The notes: generated by a model from the letters alone, not told the origin. A stretch of DNA of 64,000 nt from an uncultured Sutterella sp. (GCA_900545275.1 UQYG01000001.1:62001-126000), one strand, 5' to 3'; positions 34,378-42,252 are shown, counted from the first letter of the stretch. Numbers and translations are program-made.

Positions 34378-34397
34378 GGTGTGAATTGTCTCGTCGT

Positions 34398-34473
34398 TGG
34401 TGGGTCGTGCGGGAATCGAACCCACGACCAACGGATTAAAAGTCCGCTGCTCTACCGGCTGAGCTAACGACCC
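34398..34473 (-). tRNA. tRNA-Lys (anticodon TTT)
   Basis: 76 nt with encoded CCA. Acceptor GGGTCGT/ACGACCC, anticodon loop CTTTTAA (TTT), T-arm GTGGG-TTCGATT-CCCGC. It shares its D-arm and anticodon stem with the adjacent CTT gene, suggesting duplication. Its wobble U is the expected substrate of MnmA and the MnmC-like enzyme. Confidence 0.97.
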
Positions 34474-34526
34474 CCAGTAGGAAGCGTATGCTTCAGTTGG
34501 CGAGGAACAATCAACCTAGGGGATGA

Positions 34527-34555
34527 ATCATACCTGAATCACAAAAAAATGTCAA
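34527..34555 (-). promoter_or_regulatory. Strong promoter of the tRNA-Lys pair
   Basis: Minus-strand TTGACA (34550-34555), 17-bp spacer, TATGAT (34527-34532): the nearest to sigma-70 consensus in the window. Confidence 0.85.
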
Positions 34556-34616
34556 GGACAATTTTTCGACGGGCGCGAAAAAAGCCGGATCGAGAGAATC
34601 CCTTGATTGCGGCGTT

Positions 34617-34652
34617 GTTAAACTTGTTAGGGTAACCACTAACAAGTTTAAC
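34617..34652. repeat. Perfect 14-bp inverted repeat upstream of recA
   Basis: Arms GTTAAACTTGTTAG (34617-34630) and CTAACAAGTTTAAC (34639-34652) around GGTAACCA. It lies in the 354-bp gap between tRNA-Lys(TTT) and recA (34474-34827) and ends 1 bp before a possible recA -35. The core TTAG-N6-CACTAA resembles the TTAG-N6-TACTA LexA box described in Xanthomonadales. It may be an operator, or a remnant of a mobile element; no T-run follows. Confidence 0.75.
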
Positions 34653-34653
34653 C

Positions 34654-34682
34654 TTGGCAAATGCGAAATTTTCAGGCATCAT
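34654..34682 (+). promoter_or_regulatory. Candidate recA promoter
   Basis: TTGGCA (34654-34659), 17-bp spacer, CATCAT (34677-34682). It would give a leader of about 140 nt. A TATAAA at 34784-34789 is an alternative -10 without a good -35. Confidence 0.35.
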
Positions 34683-34711
34683 ACCATCATGCAAAGGGGA
34701 TCCTTTTTCCA

Positions 34712-34731
34712 TCCTGTTGATATCAAAAGGA
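34712..34731. promoter_or_regulatory. 20-bp near-palindrome in the recA leader
   Basis: TCCTGTTGATATCAAAAGGA: symmetric except for one mismatched pair. Possible operator. It lacks the CTG-N10-CAG LexA half-sites of most Beta- and Gammaproteobacteria. Confidence 0.4.
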
Positions 34732-34827
34732 TTTCCGTGTTTGTAAGAGAGACGTCATGCGCATCTATCTCTTGATAGGCGCGTATAAAACGACGCTATC
34801 GTCGATTTTCTGAAAAAAGGACAGATC

Positions 34828-35916
34828 ATGGCTGCCAAGAACAATCCTCCTCCGCGCCCCGAACGTTTGGAAGGCGAAGAACGCAAGAAGGCGCTGGCCG
34901 CGGCGCTCGCGAACATCGAAAAGCAGTTCGGCAAGGGCTCCATCATGCGCATGGCGGAAGGGTCCGAAGCCGAAGACATCGAAACGGTGTCGACGGGTTC
35001 GCTCGGTCTCGACCTCGCGCTCGGCGTGGGGGGACTGCCGCGCGGCCGCATCATCGAGGTCTACGGTCCGGAATCTTCGGGCAAGACGACGCTCGCCCTG
35101 CAGGTCATCGCGGAAATGCAGAAAAAGGGCGGCACCTGCGCCTTCATCGACGCGGAACACGCACTCGACATCAAGTATGCGCAGCGCCTCGGCGTGCATC
35201 TACCGGACCTTCTCATCAGTCAGCCCGATACGGGCGAACAGGCGCTTGAAATCACGGACGCCCTCGTTCGTTCGGGTTCGGTCGACCTCATCGTCGTGGA
35301 CTCGGTGGCGGCCTTGACGCCCAAGAGCGAAATCGAAGGCGAAATGGGCGATTCGCTGCCCGGCCTGCAGGCTCGCCTCATGTCGCAGGCGCTTCGCAAG
35401 CTCACGGCCTCGATCATGCGCACGAAGTCGATGGTGCTCTTCATCAACCAGATCCGCATGAAGATCGGCGGCTACGGCAATCCGGAAACGACGACGGGCG
35501 GCAACGCCCTCAAGTTCTACGCTTCGGTGCGCATGGACATCCGTCGCGTGGGCTCGATCAAGAAGGGCGACGAAGTGATCGGCAATCAGACGCGCGTCAA
35601 GGTCGTCAAGAACAAGGTGGCGCCTCCCTTCGGCGAAGCGGTCTTCGACATCCTCTACGGCGAAGGCATCTCGCGCCTGGGCGAAATCATCGACATCGGC
35701 AGCGAACTCGACGTGATTGAAAAGGCCGGCGCCTGGTACTCGTACAACGGCACGCGTCTGGGCCAGGGCAAGGAAAACGCCCGCGACTTCCTGCGCGCGA
35801 ATCCCGAACTCTGCGAAGAGATCGAAAACAAGATCCGCGAACTCAAGGGCGTGCACCACAATACGGTGTCGAACGACGAATCCGTCGTGATGGATGACGA
35901 GGACATCGAACTCTGA
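34828..35916 (+). CDS. recA: Recombinase RecA
   Basis: 362 residues. Walker A GPESSGKTTLALQVIAEMQ near residue 79; KGSIMRM at the N-terminus; LIVVDSVAALTPKSEIEGEM; loop L2 FINQIRMKIGGYGNPETTTG; and an acidic C-terminal tail ending ESVVMDDEDIEL. It forms the strand-exchange filament and triggers LexA self-cleavage. The ATG follows AAAGGAC. A tight terminator hairpin precedes recX. The upstream region carries two palindromes but no classic SOS box. Confidence 0.98.
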   Translation: MAAKNNPPPRPERLEGEERKKALAAALANIEKQFGKGSIMRMAEGSEAEDIETVSTGSLGLDLALGVGGLPRGRIIEVYGPESSGKTTLALQVIAEMQKKGGTCAFIDAEHALDIKYAQRLGVHLPDLLISQPDTGEQALEITDALVRSGSVDLIVVDSVAALTPKSEIEGEMGDSLPGLQARLMSQALRKLTASIMRTKSMVLFINQIRMKIGGYGNPETTTGGNALKFYASVRMDIRRVGSIKKGDEVIGNQTRVKVVKNKVAPPFGEAVFDILYGEGISRLGEIIDIGSELDVIEKAGAWYSYNGTRLGQGKENARDFLRANPELCEEIENKIRELKGVHHNTVSNDESVVMDDEDIEL

Positions 35917-35937
35917 CGTTCAGGATGTCCGGAAGAG

Positions 35938-35959
35938 AAAAGGACCTTCGGGTCCTTTT
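35938..35959 (+). terminator. Terminator between recA and recX
   Basis: Nine-bp stem AAAAGGACC/GGTCCTTTT with a stable TTCG tetraloop. Read-through would supply a little RecX relative to RecA, as known for E. coli. Confidence 0.88.
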
Positions 35960-35978
35960 CCTTTGATGGGAGACGAGC

Positions 35979-36791
35979 GTGAAGCGCAACAACGAAGACA
36001 ACTGGGAGGAAGGGCAACTCTTCGTTTTCGGAGACGACGGCGAAGTGCTGCCCTATACGGAGGCGCCGCCGGAAACCGAGCCAATCCTGTCGCCCGAGCC
36101 CGAAGAAACCTTCGAAGTGAAGGCCCGTGCCGCCGGCGCGCCGCGCTCGGCCGAGGCTTTTCTTGCCGAACGGGAGGCTCGGTCCGTACGCTCGGTCCGG
36201 CGCACCCGAGTGAAGGAACCCGAGGATCCGTTTGCGTTCGAGTACTGCAACGACCCCGAGGAGTGGGAACGCCGCGCGAAGGAAAAGGCCGAAAAGAAGG
36301 GACGAAAGCGTCCGAAGCGCAGTCTCAAGATGCGCGCGGCGGCGGCTCTCGCCCGTCGGGAATATACGAGAAAGGCCCTTCGCGAGAAGCTTATTCGAGG
36401 GCTCGAAGAAGGAGAAACCGAGGTGGACGTCGACGAGGCCCTGAACGACATGGAGCGTTGGGGCTATCTCTCCGACGAGCGCTTTGCCAAGGTGCGGGCC
36501 CGCAACAAGGCTTCGATTTTTGGGGACCGGCGCATCCGCGAGGAGCTTCGCCGCGAGGGCGTCGCGCAGGAAACGGCGAGGATTGCGATGGACGAAATCA
36601 CCGAGCCCGAAAACGTGCGTTGCTACCGTCTCTGGAAGCGTCGATTTGGGGAGCTTCCGACGGATCGGAAGGAGCGTGAAAAGCAGATTCGCTACCTCCT
36701 CTACCGAGGCTTCAGCATGTCGAGCGTCGACGACGTCCTTCGAGGCCGCGTGATCGTGGAGGAAGAGGAAGTCTCCGACTGGGGCCTCTGA
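35979..36791 (+). CDS. recX: RecA regulator RecX, with long N-terminal extension
   Basis: 270 residues with a GTG start after GGGAGA. The conserved helical RecX repeats begin only near residue 115: MRAAAALARREYTRKALREK, ALNDMERWGYLSDERFAKVR, FGDRRIREELRREGVAQETA and KQIRYLLYRGFSMSSVDDVL. The first ~110 residues are acidic and low in hydrophobics; most RecX proteins are about 150-170 residues. RecX caps or destabilises RecA filaments. If translation starts later, no good ribosome-binding site is evident there. Confidence 0.88.
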   Translation: MKRNNEDNWEEGQLFVFGDDGEVLPYTEAPPETEPILSPEPEETFEVKARAAGAPRSAEAFLAEREARSVRSVRRTRVKEPEDPFAFEYCNDPEEWERRAKEKAEKKGRKRPKRSLKMRAAAALARREYTRKALREKLIRGLEEGETEVDVDEALNDMERWGYLSDERFAKVRARNKASIFGDRRIREELRREGVAQETARIAMDEITEPENVRCYRLWKRRFGELPTDRKEREKQIRYLLYRGFSMSSVDDVLRGRVIVEEEEVSDWGL

Positions 36792-36837
36792 GCGCGGGAA
36801 AAACGCGAATTTTCTCGTAAAAAAGCGGGTGTCCGAC

Positions 36838-36865
36838 TTGTGCGGAAAACAGCCTTTGCTAAAAT
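36838..36865 (+). promoter_or_regulatory. Promoter of the TerC-family gene
   Basis: TTGTGC (36838-36843), 16-bp spacer ending in TGC, TAAAAT (36860-36865). It decides the start: translation must begin downstream, at the TTG at 36900. Confidence 0.6.
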
Positions 36866-36899
36866 TTTTCAAAATTCATTCTTATCCACGGAGGATATT

Positions 36900-37634
36900 T
36901 TGGAAGCGATTTGGGACATCCTGGTCAATCTGCACTGGGGCGCCATCGGTCAGATCATCATGATCGACATTCTCTTGGGGGGCGACAACGCCGTCGTCAT
37001 CGCCATGGCCTGTCGAAACCTGCCGCACGAACAGCGCAAACTCGGCATTTTCTGGGGCACGACGGGTGCGATCGCCCTGCGCGTGATTCTGATCACCTTC
37101 GCGGTCATGCTGCTGGACCTCCCCTTCCTCAAGGTGGCGGGCGGCGTGCTCCTTCTCTGGATCGGCATGAAGCTTTTGATTCCCGACGACGGCGCGCACG
37201 ACAAGATCGAAGGAAGCGGCCGTCTCATGGGTGCGATCAAGACGATCATCGTGGCCGACTTCGTCATGAGCTTCGACAACGTGATCGCCATCGCCGGCGC
37301 CGCGCAACAGGCGCATGAAGCGCATCAGACCCTTCTCATCATTTTCGGTCTCGTCGTCTCGGTGCCCTTCATCGTGTTCGGCAGCCAGGTGATCCTGAAG
37401 CTCCTCGACCGCTTCCCGATCATCATCTACTTCGGCGGCGGCCTTCTCGGTTGGATCGCGGGCGGCATGGTCGTGAGCGACGCCTGGGTCATGGAGCATT
37501 GGGCCGCGGCGCCTTCGATGCACTATCCCGCGGCTGTGGTGGGGGCGCTTATCGTGGTGGCGGCCGGCCACTGGATCGGTAAGCGCAAGCAAAAGGAAAT
37601 CGAGGCGCGGCACGCGCAGAAGACCGAAGCCTAA
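36900..37634 (+). CDS. TerC/YjbE-family integral membrane protein (putative metal exporter)
   Basis: 244 residues from a TTG at 36900, placed 5 nt after a perfect GGAGG and downstream of the apparent promoter; the frame upstream to 36840 overlaps that promoter. About seven membrane segments. Conserved acidic motifs: IDILLGGDNAVVIAMACRNL and IIVADFVMSFDNVIAIAGAA, the paired Asp/Asn patches of the family. Relatives export manganese or confer tellurite resistance; the substrate here is inferred only. No yybP-ykoY riboswitch would fit in the short leader. Confidence 0.85.
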   Translation: MEAIWDILVNLHWGAIGQIIMIDILLGGDNAVVIAMACRNLPHEQRKLGIFWGTTGAIALRVILITFAVMLLDLPFLKVAGGVLLLWIGMKLLIPDDGAHDKIEGSGRLMGAIKTIIVADFVMSFDNVIAIAGAAQQAHEAHQTLLIIFGLVVSVPFIVFGSQVILKLLDRFPIIIYFGGGLLGWIAGGMVVSDAWVMEHWAAAPSMHYPAAVVGALIVVAAGHWIGKRKQKEIEARHAQKTEA

Positions 37635-37655
37635 CCGCGAAACTCGGCAACACAC

Positions 37656-37688
37656 AAAAATAGAGGCGCCCTCATGGGCGCCTCTTTT
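37656..37688. terminator. Bidirectional terminator between the TerC gene and mnmA
   Basis: Ten-bp stem AGAGGCGCCC/GGGCGCCTCT with a TCAT loop; TTT on the right and an A-run (minus-strand T-run) on the left. Confidence 0.88.
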
Positions 37689-37721
37689 CGTAAGAGTGGA
37701 TCAGCTAGGGTCCCCCGTCAC

Positions 37722-38816
37722 TCATCCGATGGTGTGCGACGTGTCGATGAAGCCGCCTCCGAGACAAACGTCTCCCTGATAGAGAACGGCGCTCTGGCCG
37801 GGCGTCGCCGCCCACTGCGGTTCGTCGTCAAAGAGGAGCGTGAAGTTTTCCGAGCTCACCTCCGTGAGACGGCAGGGCGTGTCCTTTTGCCGATAGCGTG
37901 TCTTCACCGTGAGCTGCGCATCCGGATCGGGCGCGTAGCCCGCCACCCAGCTCGGTTCCGCCGCGCGCAGACGGTCCGCCAAAAGCCACGGATGGTCGTG
38001 CCCCTGACATATCCAGAGGGTGTTCGTCGCGAGATCCTTGCGCGCGACGAACCAGGGTTCGCCCGTCGCGTCCTTGAGACCGCCCACGCCGATTCCCTTT
38101 CGCTGACCGAGCGTGTAGAAGGAGAGCCCCATGTGTTCGCCCACGATCTTGCCGTCGGGCGTCTTGATCGGTCCCAGGTGCGTCGGCAGGTAGCGGTTCA
38201 GAAATTCTCGGAAGGGACGCTCGCCGATGAAGCAGATGCCGGTCGAGTCCTTTTTCTTGGCGTTGGGCAGACCGATGCGTTCGGCGAGCGCGCGCACCTG
38301 GGTTTTGAGAAGTCCGCCCACGGGAAAGAGCACGCGGGAGATCTGCTCCTGCGAGAGACGGTGCAGGAAGTAGCTCTGATCCTTGTTCGGGTCCGTGCCG
38401 CGAAGGAGCTGTACGCCCGCTTCGGTGCGGCGCACGCGGGCGTAGTGGCCGGTCGCGATCCAGTCGGCCCCCATCGTCATGGCGTGGTCGAGAAAGGCGC
38501 GGAACTTGATTTCGGCGTTGCAGAGAACGTCCGGATTGGGGGTGCGTCCCGCGCTGTATTCGCGAAGGAAGTCCGCGAATACCCGCTCCTTATACTCTTT
38601 GGCGAAATTGACGGCCTCGATGTCGATGCCGATCACGTCCGCGGCGGCCGTCGCGTCGATGAAGTCCTGACGTGAGGAGCAGTATTCCGTGTCGTCGTCA
38701 TCTTCCCAGTTCTTCATGAAGAGGCCGATGACGTCGAAGCCCTGTTCTTTGAGGAGCCAGGCGCTCACGGCGGAGTCCACGCCGCCCGAGAGGCCGATCA
38801 CAACTTTCTGACTCAT
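37722..38816 (-). CDS. mnmA: tRNA-specific 2-thiouridylase MnmA
   Basis: 364 residues from the ATG at 38816 (MSQKVVIGLSGGVDSAVSAW). PP-loop GLSGGVDS; first catalytic Cys in NPDVLCNAEIKF; second in KDSTGICFIGERPF; SYFLHRLSQEQ. It thiolates U34 of tRNA-Lys, -Glu and -Gln, so the tRNA-Lys(TTT) gene here encodes a substrate. The MnmC-like protein acts on the same base. Confidence 0.97.
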   Translation of the reverse strand: MSQKVVIGLSGGVDSAVSAWLLKEQGFDVIGLFMKNWEDDDDTEYCSSRQDFIDATAAADVIGIDIEAVNFAKEYKERVFADFLREYSAGRTPNPDVLCNAEIKFRAFLDHAMTMGADWIATGHYARVRRTEAGVQLLRGTDPNKDQSYFLHRLSQEQISRVLFPVGGLLKTQVRALAERIGLPNAKKKDSTGICFIGERPFREFLNRYLPTHLGPIKTPDGKIVGEHMGLSFYTLGQRKGIGVGGLKDATGEPWFVARKDLATNTLWICQGHDHPWLLADRLRAAEPSWVAGYAPDPDAQLTVKTRYRQKDTPCRLTEVSSENFTLLFDDEPQWAATPGQSAVLYQGDVCLGGGFIDTSHTIG

Positions 38817-38863
38817 GGTGTGGTGCGGGCGATCCCCCGATCGTCGCCGACAGGTCGAATCGC

Positions 38864-38869
38864 TACAAT
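38864..38869 (+). promoter_or_regulatory. Putative -10 box of the nitronate-monooxygenase-like gene
   Basis: TACAAT 31 bp before the ATG, in the divergent gap with mnmA. Confidence 0.5.
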
Positions 38870-38899
38870 GCAAATTTCCAATACGGTAAAGACAGAATT

Positions 38900-39982
38900 A
38901 TGAACGAAAACGATTCCAACCGTTCTCTTTCCGAGCGCCTCGGGGTGACGGCTCCGGTGTGGAGCGCGCCGATGGCGACGGATCTGTCGCCCGAATTCGT
39001 GGCGGCCGTCGCCGAAGCGGGTGGGCTCGGCACGGTGGCCGCGGACGACGTCGCGGATCCGAAGGCGTATTTCGAAGCCCTGCGCAAAGGAACCTGCAAG
39101 CCCTTTGCCGTGGCGCTTCGCGTGCCGGACGTCAAGGCCTTTCCCCTGACGAAGGAATCTTCCCAGCGTTGGGCGAAGGCATTCGTTGAGCGCTACCGCG
39201 AAGCGATCGAACTCTCGGGTACGGGGTGGACGCAGGCGAGTCTCGCCGACGCCTTCCTCGCATTCGATCCGCTCAAGGCCTTTGAAGAGCGTTTCCGTTT
39301 CTGGCTCGAAACGGGGCCCGTCGCGATGATTTCAACCTTCGGAGCCTTTCGCGAGCCCGAGGAGGACGCGCTTCGCGAAGCGAGCGTCCTCAACGTCGCG
39401 ACGGCGACGACCCTCAGGGAAGCCAAGGTGGCGCGCGCGGCCCGCGTCGACGCGATCGTCGTGCAGGGGGCGGAGGCGGGCGGCCCCCGTTGGTCTTCGA
39501 TTGATACGGGGGCTGCCGCGGTCGGGCTGATGTCTCTTCTTCCCCACGTGAAGCGCGCGACGGGATTGCCCCTTGTCGCTGCGGGCGGCATCGTCACGCC
39601 GGAACAGGCGCGTGCCGCGAGGGTCCTCGGTGCGGACGCCTGTCTCGTGGGATCGGCCTTTCTTGCGACGAGGGAAGCCCGCGCGGACGGCTTTTATCAA
39701 TGGGCAGCAACGGAGAGTTCCCAGACCGATTATGTGTACGGACCCTTGGAGGGAACGAACGACGGGTGGTATCTGCGAAACGATTTCGCTTTGGGCCTCG
39801 TAAAGGAAGTCTTCTTTGCCGACCGGCCGCCCTCGGGACTCTTTGAACCCTGGACGGCGCAATTGCGAAAGCGCCTCATGGCCGCCGGCGAGGGCGCGGC
39901 CGTGGCACTCAGCTTTGGTCAGGCGGCCGGACGCGTTCCTTACGCTACGGTCGCCGACCTCGTGAGAGCGCTCAGCGTGTGA
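38900..39982 (+). CDS. Nitronate monooxygenase/FabK-like FMN protein lacking the conserved histidine
   Basis: 360 residues of the NMO/2-nitropropane dioxygenase TIM barrel: VTAPVWSAPMATDLSPEFVA, AVAEAGGLGTVAADDVADPK, AIVVQGAEAGGPRWSS, PLVAAGGIVTPEQARAARVL, GADACLVGSAFLATREA. The EAGGHxG motif of class I NMO and FabK reads EAGGPRW, so the catalytic His is Pro. FMN-binding parts look intact. It may therefore catalyse a different reaction, or only bind flavin. Its last codons overlap the end of lrgB by 11 bp, tail to tail. Confidence 0.8.
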   Translation: MNENDSNRSLSERLGVTAPVWSAPMATDLSPEFVAAVAEAGGLGTVAADDVADPKAYFEALRKGTCKPFAVALRVPDVKAFPLTKESSQRWAKAFVERYREAIELSGTGWTQASLADAFLAFDPLKAFEERFRFWLETGPVAMISTFGAFREPEEDALREASVLNVATATTLREAKVARAARVDAIVVQGAEAGGPRWSSIDTGAAAVGLMSLLPHVKRATGLPLVAAGGIVTPEQARAARVLGADACLVGSAFLATREARADGFYQWAATESSQTDYVYGPLEGTNDGWYLRNDFALGLVKEVFFADRPPSGLFEPWTAQLRKRLMAAGEGAAVALSFGQAAGRVPYATVADLVRALSV

Positions 39983-40694
39983 GCCACTCGAGAACGGGAA
40001 CGCCGAGATAGGGCGCGAGGAAGGCCGTCAGAAGGCCCGTAATCCCCATGGCGAGCCCGGAGAAGGCGCCCGCCTTGGGCGAAATGCTGAAGGCGGCGCT
40101 CGTGCCCATGCCGTGGGCGGAAACGCCGAGCGCAACGCCCTTGGCGGTGTCGGACGAAACACGGATCAAGCGGAAGAAACCGCGTCCGACGACGGAGCCG
40201 AAGATCCCCGTAATGACGACGAGCGCCGCGGTGAGGTCGGGCATGCCGCCGATCGCTTCGGAAATCCCCATGGCGATCGGCGTCGTGACGGATTTCGGCA
40301 CGAGCGAGAGCAGCGTCTCGGTCGAAAGACCGCAGAGCACGCCGATCACGATGACGCTCAGAACGGCGACGACGCCACCGACGACGAGTCCCGTAACAAG
40401 GGGCACGAAGAGCTGAATGAGGCGCGCGCGCTGATCAAAGAGCGGAATGGCGAGCGCGACGGTTGCGGGACCGAGGAGAAGATGAATCGTCTGCGCCCCT
40501 TCGAAATAGGTTTCGTAAGGCGTGTCCGTGAGCGCCAAAACGGCGATGAGGAGCACGACGCTCACGATGATGGGGCTCAGAAGCGGAAAGAAGCGCGACT
40601 TGCGGTAGAGAAAGTGCCCGAAAAGGTAGATTGCGAGCGTGAGCCCGAGCCAGAAGATGTTTTCGGATGCAAAGTGATGCCAAAGTTCCGTCAT
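39972..40694 (-). CDS. lrgB: LrgB/CidB-family membrane protein
   Basis: 240 residues, mostly hydrophobic. Family signature GVVTDFG-like region seen as PKSVTTPIAMGISEAIGGMP, then VVITGIFGSVVGRGFF and GVALGVSAHGMGTSAAFSIS. Second gene of an lrgA-lrgB pair, 2 bp after lrgA. Members influence murein hydrolase activity and, in Bacillus and Streptococcus, import pyruvate under oxygen limitation. Which role applies here cannot be told. Confidence 0.9.
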   Translation of the reverse strand: MTELWHHFASENIFWLGLTLAIYLFGHFLYRKSRFFPLLSPIIVSVVLLIAVLALTDTPYETYFEGAQTIHLLLGPATVALAIPLFDQRARLIQLFVPLVTGLVVGGVVAVLSVIVIGVLCGLSTETLLSLVPKSVTTPIAMGISEAIGGMPDLTAALVVITGIFGSVVGRGFFRLIRVSSDTAKGVALGVSAHGMGTSAAFSISPKAGAFSGLAMGITGLLTAFLAPYLGVPVLEWLTR

Positions 40695-40696
40695 GA

Positions 40697-41059
40697 TCAG
40701 TCCTCCTCTCGGTCATGAACACCCAACGCCTTCGACACGAGTTGGATCGTCCAGGCCGTGACGGCCATGGCGAAAAGGGTAGAAAGAACGAGCGTCACGG
40801 CAATGCCGACGCCTTCCGCTTCAAAGCGCGCGACGTGGCGAATGATCCCGACCCCGGCGGGGACGAAGAGCAACGAGAGGTTCGAGAGGAGAACGCCGCC
40901 CGTGGGGCGGACGAGATCGATCAGGTCGTCCTTCACGAAGAAGGCGAGAAGAAGGAACACCATTCCGAGCACGGATCCCGGAACGGGAATGCCCGTGAGC
41001 ATCGCGAGCGCCTCGCCCGCGAGCTGAAAGAGCACGATGATTGTGATGGCGTTGAGCAT
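40697..41059 (-). CDS. lrgA: LrgA/CidA-family holin-like membrane protein
   Basis: 120 residues with four predicted membrane segments. Family motifs: IVLFQLAGEALAMLTGIPVP, GSVLGMVFLLLAFF, LLSNLSLLFVPAGVGIIRHV. It is the small partner of lrgB. The region upstream faces the S4-gntR unit. Confidence 0.9.
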   Translation of the reverse strand: MLNAITIIVLFQLAGEALAMLTGIPVPGSVLGMVFLLLAFFVKDDLIDLVRPTGGVLLSNLSLLFVPAGVGIIRHVARFEAEGVGIAVTLVLSTLFAMAVTAWTIQLVSKALGVHDREED

Positions 41060-41108
41060 TGTTCTTGTCGGGCGGACGCATTTTGCGAAGGAGAAGCGCC
41101 GTCCCGTT

Positions 41109-41117
41109 TGTTAAGAT
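41109..41117 (+). promoter_or_regulatory. Putative extended -10 of the S4-gntR operon
   Basis: TGTTAAGAT, giving a leader of about 120 nt before the S4 gene. Confidence 0.4.
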
Positions 41118-41242
41118 GAGAACCGATGATTCTGGCACGTCTCGACGTTGCCGGCGGCCGTTTTTCGCCGCCATGCGTACAACCTTTGTCCGAACGCAAA
41201 GAAGCTCCGCGGTTCGGATCACACTACGGAAAGGAGGGCAGG

Positions 41243-41473
41243 ATGCCCCGAAACATGACTTTCGCCATTCGAGGCGAATACATTACGCTTGACGCTCTTC
41301 TCAAGGCGGTGGGCGCGGCCGACTCGGGTGCGCAGGCCAAACACCGCATCGCCGAGGGCGAAGTGACGGTGGACGGCGTTGTGGAGACGCGCAAGACCCG
41401 CAAGCTTCGCGGCGGCGAGACGGTCGTCGTCGACGATCTCGCCGTCGTTCTCGTCGCGGAGAGTGCGGCATGA
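41243..41473 (+). CDS. YbcJ-like S4-domain RNA-binding protein
   Basis: 76 residues from the ATG at 41243 after a perfect AAGGAGG. Nearly the whole protein is one S4 domain: YITLDALLKAVGAADSGAQA, then EGEVTVDGVVETRKTRKLRG and GETVVVDD. E. coli YbcJ is a structured RNA-binding protein of unknown target. Its stop overlaps the start of the gntR gene (ATGA), so the two are coupled. Confidence 0.9.
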   Translation: MPRNMTFAIRGEYITLDALLKAVGAADSGAQAKHRIAEGEVTVDGVVETRKTRKLRGGETVVVDDLAVVLVAESAA

Positions 41474-42192
41474 CGACCTTCGTGCGCAACCTCCTCTACC
41501 GTCAGGTGAAGGACCACATCCTCGGCGAGCTCGCCGCGGGACACTGGAAGGCCGGGGAGATGTTGCCGAGCGAAAAGCTCTTTGCCGAGCAGCTCGGCGT
41601 TTCGCAGGGCACGGTGCGAAAGGCCATTCAGGAGTTGGTGGAGGAAAACGTCCTCTACCGAGAGCAGGGGCGGGGCACTTTCGTGCAGAGCTTCCTTGCT
41701 TCGGGGTACTGCAACTCGTTTCACCGTTTCACGAACGAAGAGACGGGGACGATCGTTCCCTTCACGATGCGGCTCGTGCGTTTCGAGCGTGTCCCCGCCA
41801 TGAGGGCGGACCGTCCGGCGCGGGTGCTTGGTCTGCCGAGCGACGGAGAGCTCTTTCATGCCCTTCGCGTCTTTTCCTGGGAGGGAAAGGACGTCGGTAT
41901 TTCGGAGCTTTGGCTCGATACGAAACGCTTTGCAAAGCTTACTGCGGAAAATCTCGCGCACCACCAGGGAAGCCTCTATCAGTTCTACGAGCGCGATCTC
42001 GGCGTCACGATCGTTTCGGTAGACGATCGTTGGCGCGCAAAGGTCTTCACGCCCGCGCTCGCTTCTCTCGGACAATTCATGACGGGTGCGCCCTACATCG
42101 AACTCACCCGCGTGGGGAAGACCTTCGGCGGGGTGCCCGTGGAGTACCGTCTTTCCTACTGCACAACGGAAGACTTCTACGTTCGGATGTAA
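41470..42192 (+). CDS. GntR/HutC-family transcriptional regulator
   Basis: 240 residues. The N-terminal winged helix (about 5-75) has LYRQVKDHILGELAAGHWKA, MLPSEKLFAEQLGVSQGTVR and EQGRGTFVQ. A UTRA ligand-binding domain follows (about 90-235), ending TRVGKTFGGVPVEYRLSYCT. HutC-type regulators sense small metabolites and usually bind AT-rich dyads. The nearest candidate target is the dcuC/M20 gap, with a TTCTATA-N3-TATAGAA dyad about 1.5 kb away. This link is a guess. Confidence 0.9.
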   Translation: MTTFVRNLLYRQVKDHILGELAAGHWKAGEMLPSEKLFAEQLGVSQGTVRKAIQELVEENVLYREQGRGTFVQSFLASGYCNSFHRFTNEETGTIVPFTMRLVRFERVPAMRADRPARVLGLPSDGELFHALRVFSWEGKDVGISELWLDTKRFAKLTAENLAHHQGSLYQFYERDLGVTIVSVDDRWRAKVFTPALASLGQFMTGAPYIELTRVGKTFGGVPVEYRLSYCTTEDFYVRM

Positions 42193-42214
42193 TCGGCGCC
42201 GATTGGAAAAAGCG

Positions 42215-42252
42215 AAAGGCTCGGCCCTCCTGAAGGAAGACCGAGCCTTTTT
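42215..42252. terminator. Bidirectional terminator between gntR and the DcuC gene
   Basis: Ten-bp stem AAAGGCTCGG/CCGAGCCTTT with a 16-nt loop, TT following; the A-run on the left serves the opposite strand. Confidence 0.8.

Noticed and set aside
34474..34827. Canonical SOS box (CTG-N10-CAG) before recA
   Set aside because: None found on inspection; the nearest, CTGTTGATATCAAAAG, lacks the second half-site.
36792..36899. yybP-ykoY manganese riboswitch before the TerC-family gene
   Set aside because: The promoter lies only ~30 bp before the start codon, leaving no room for the aptamer.
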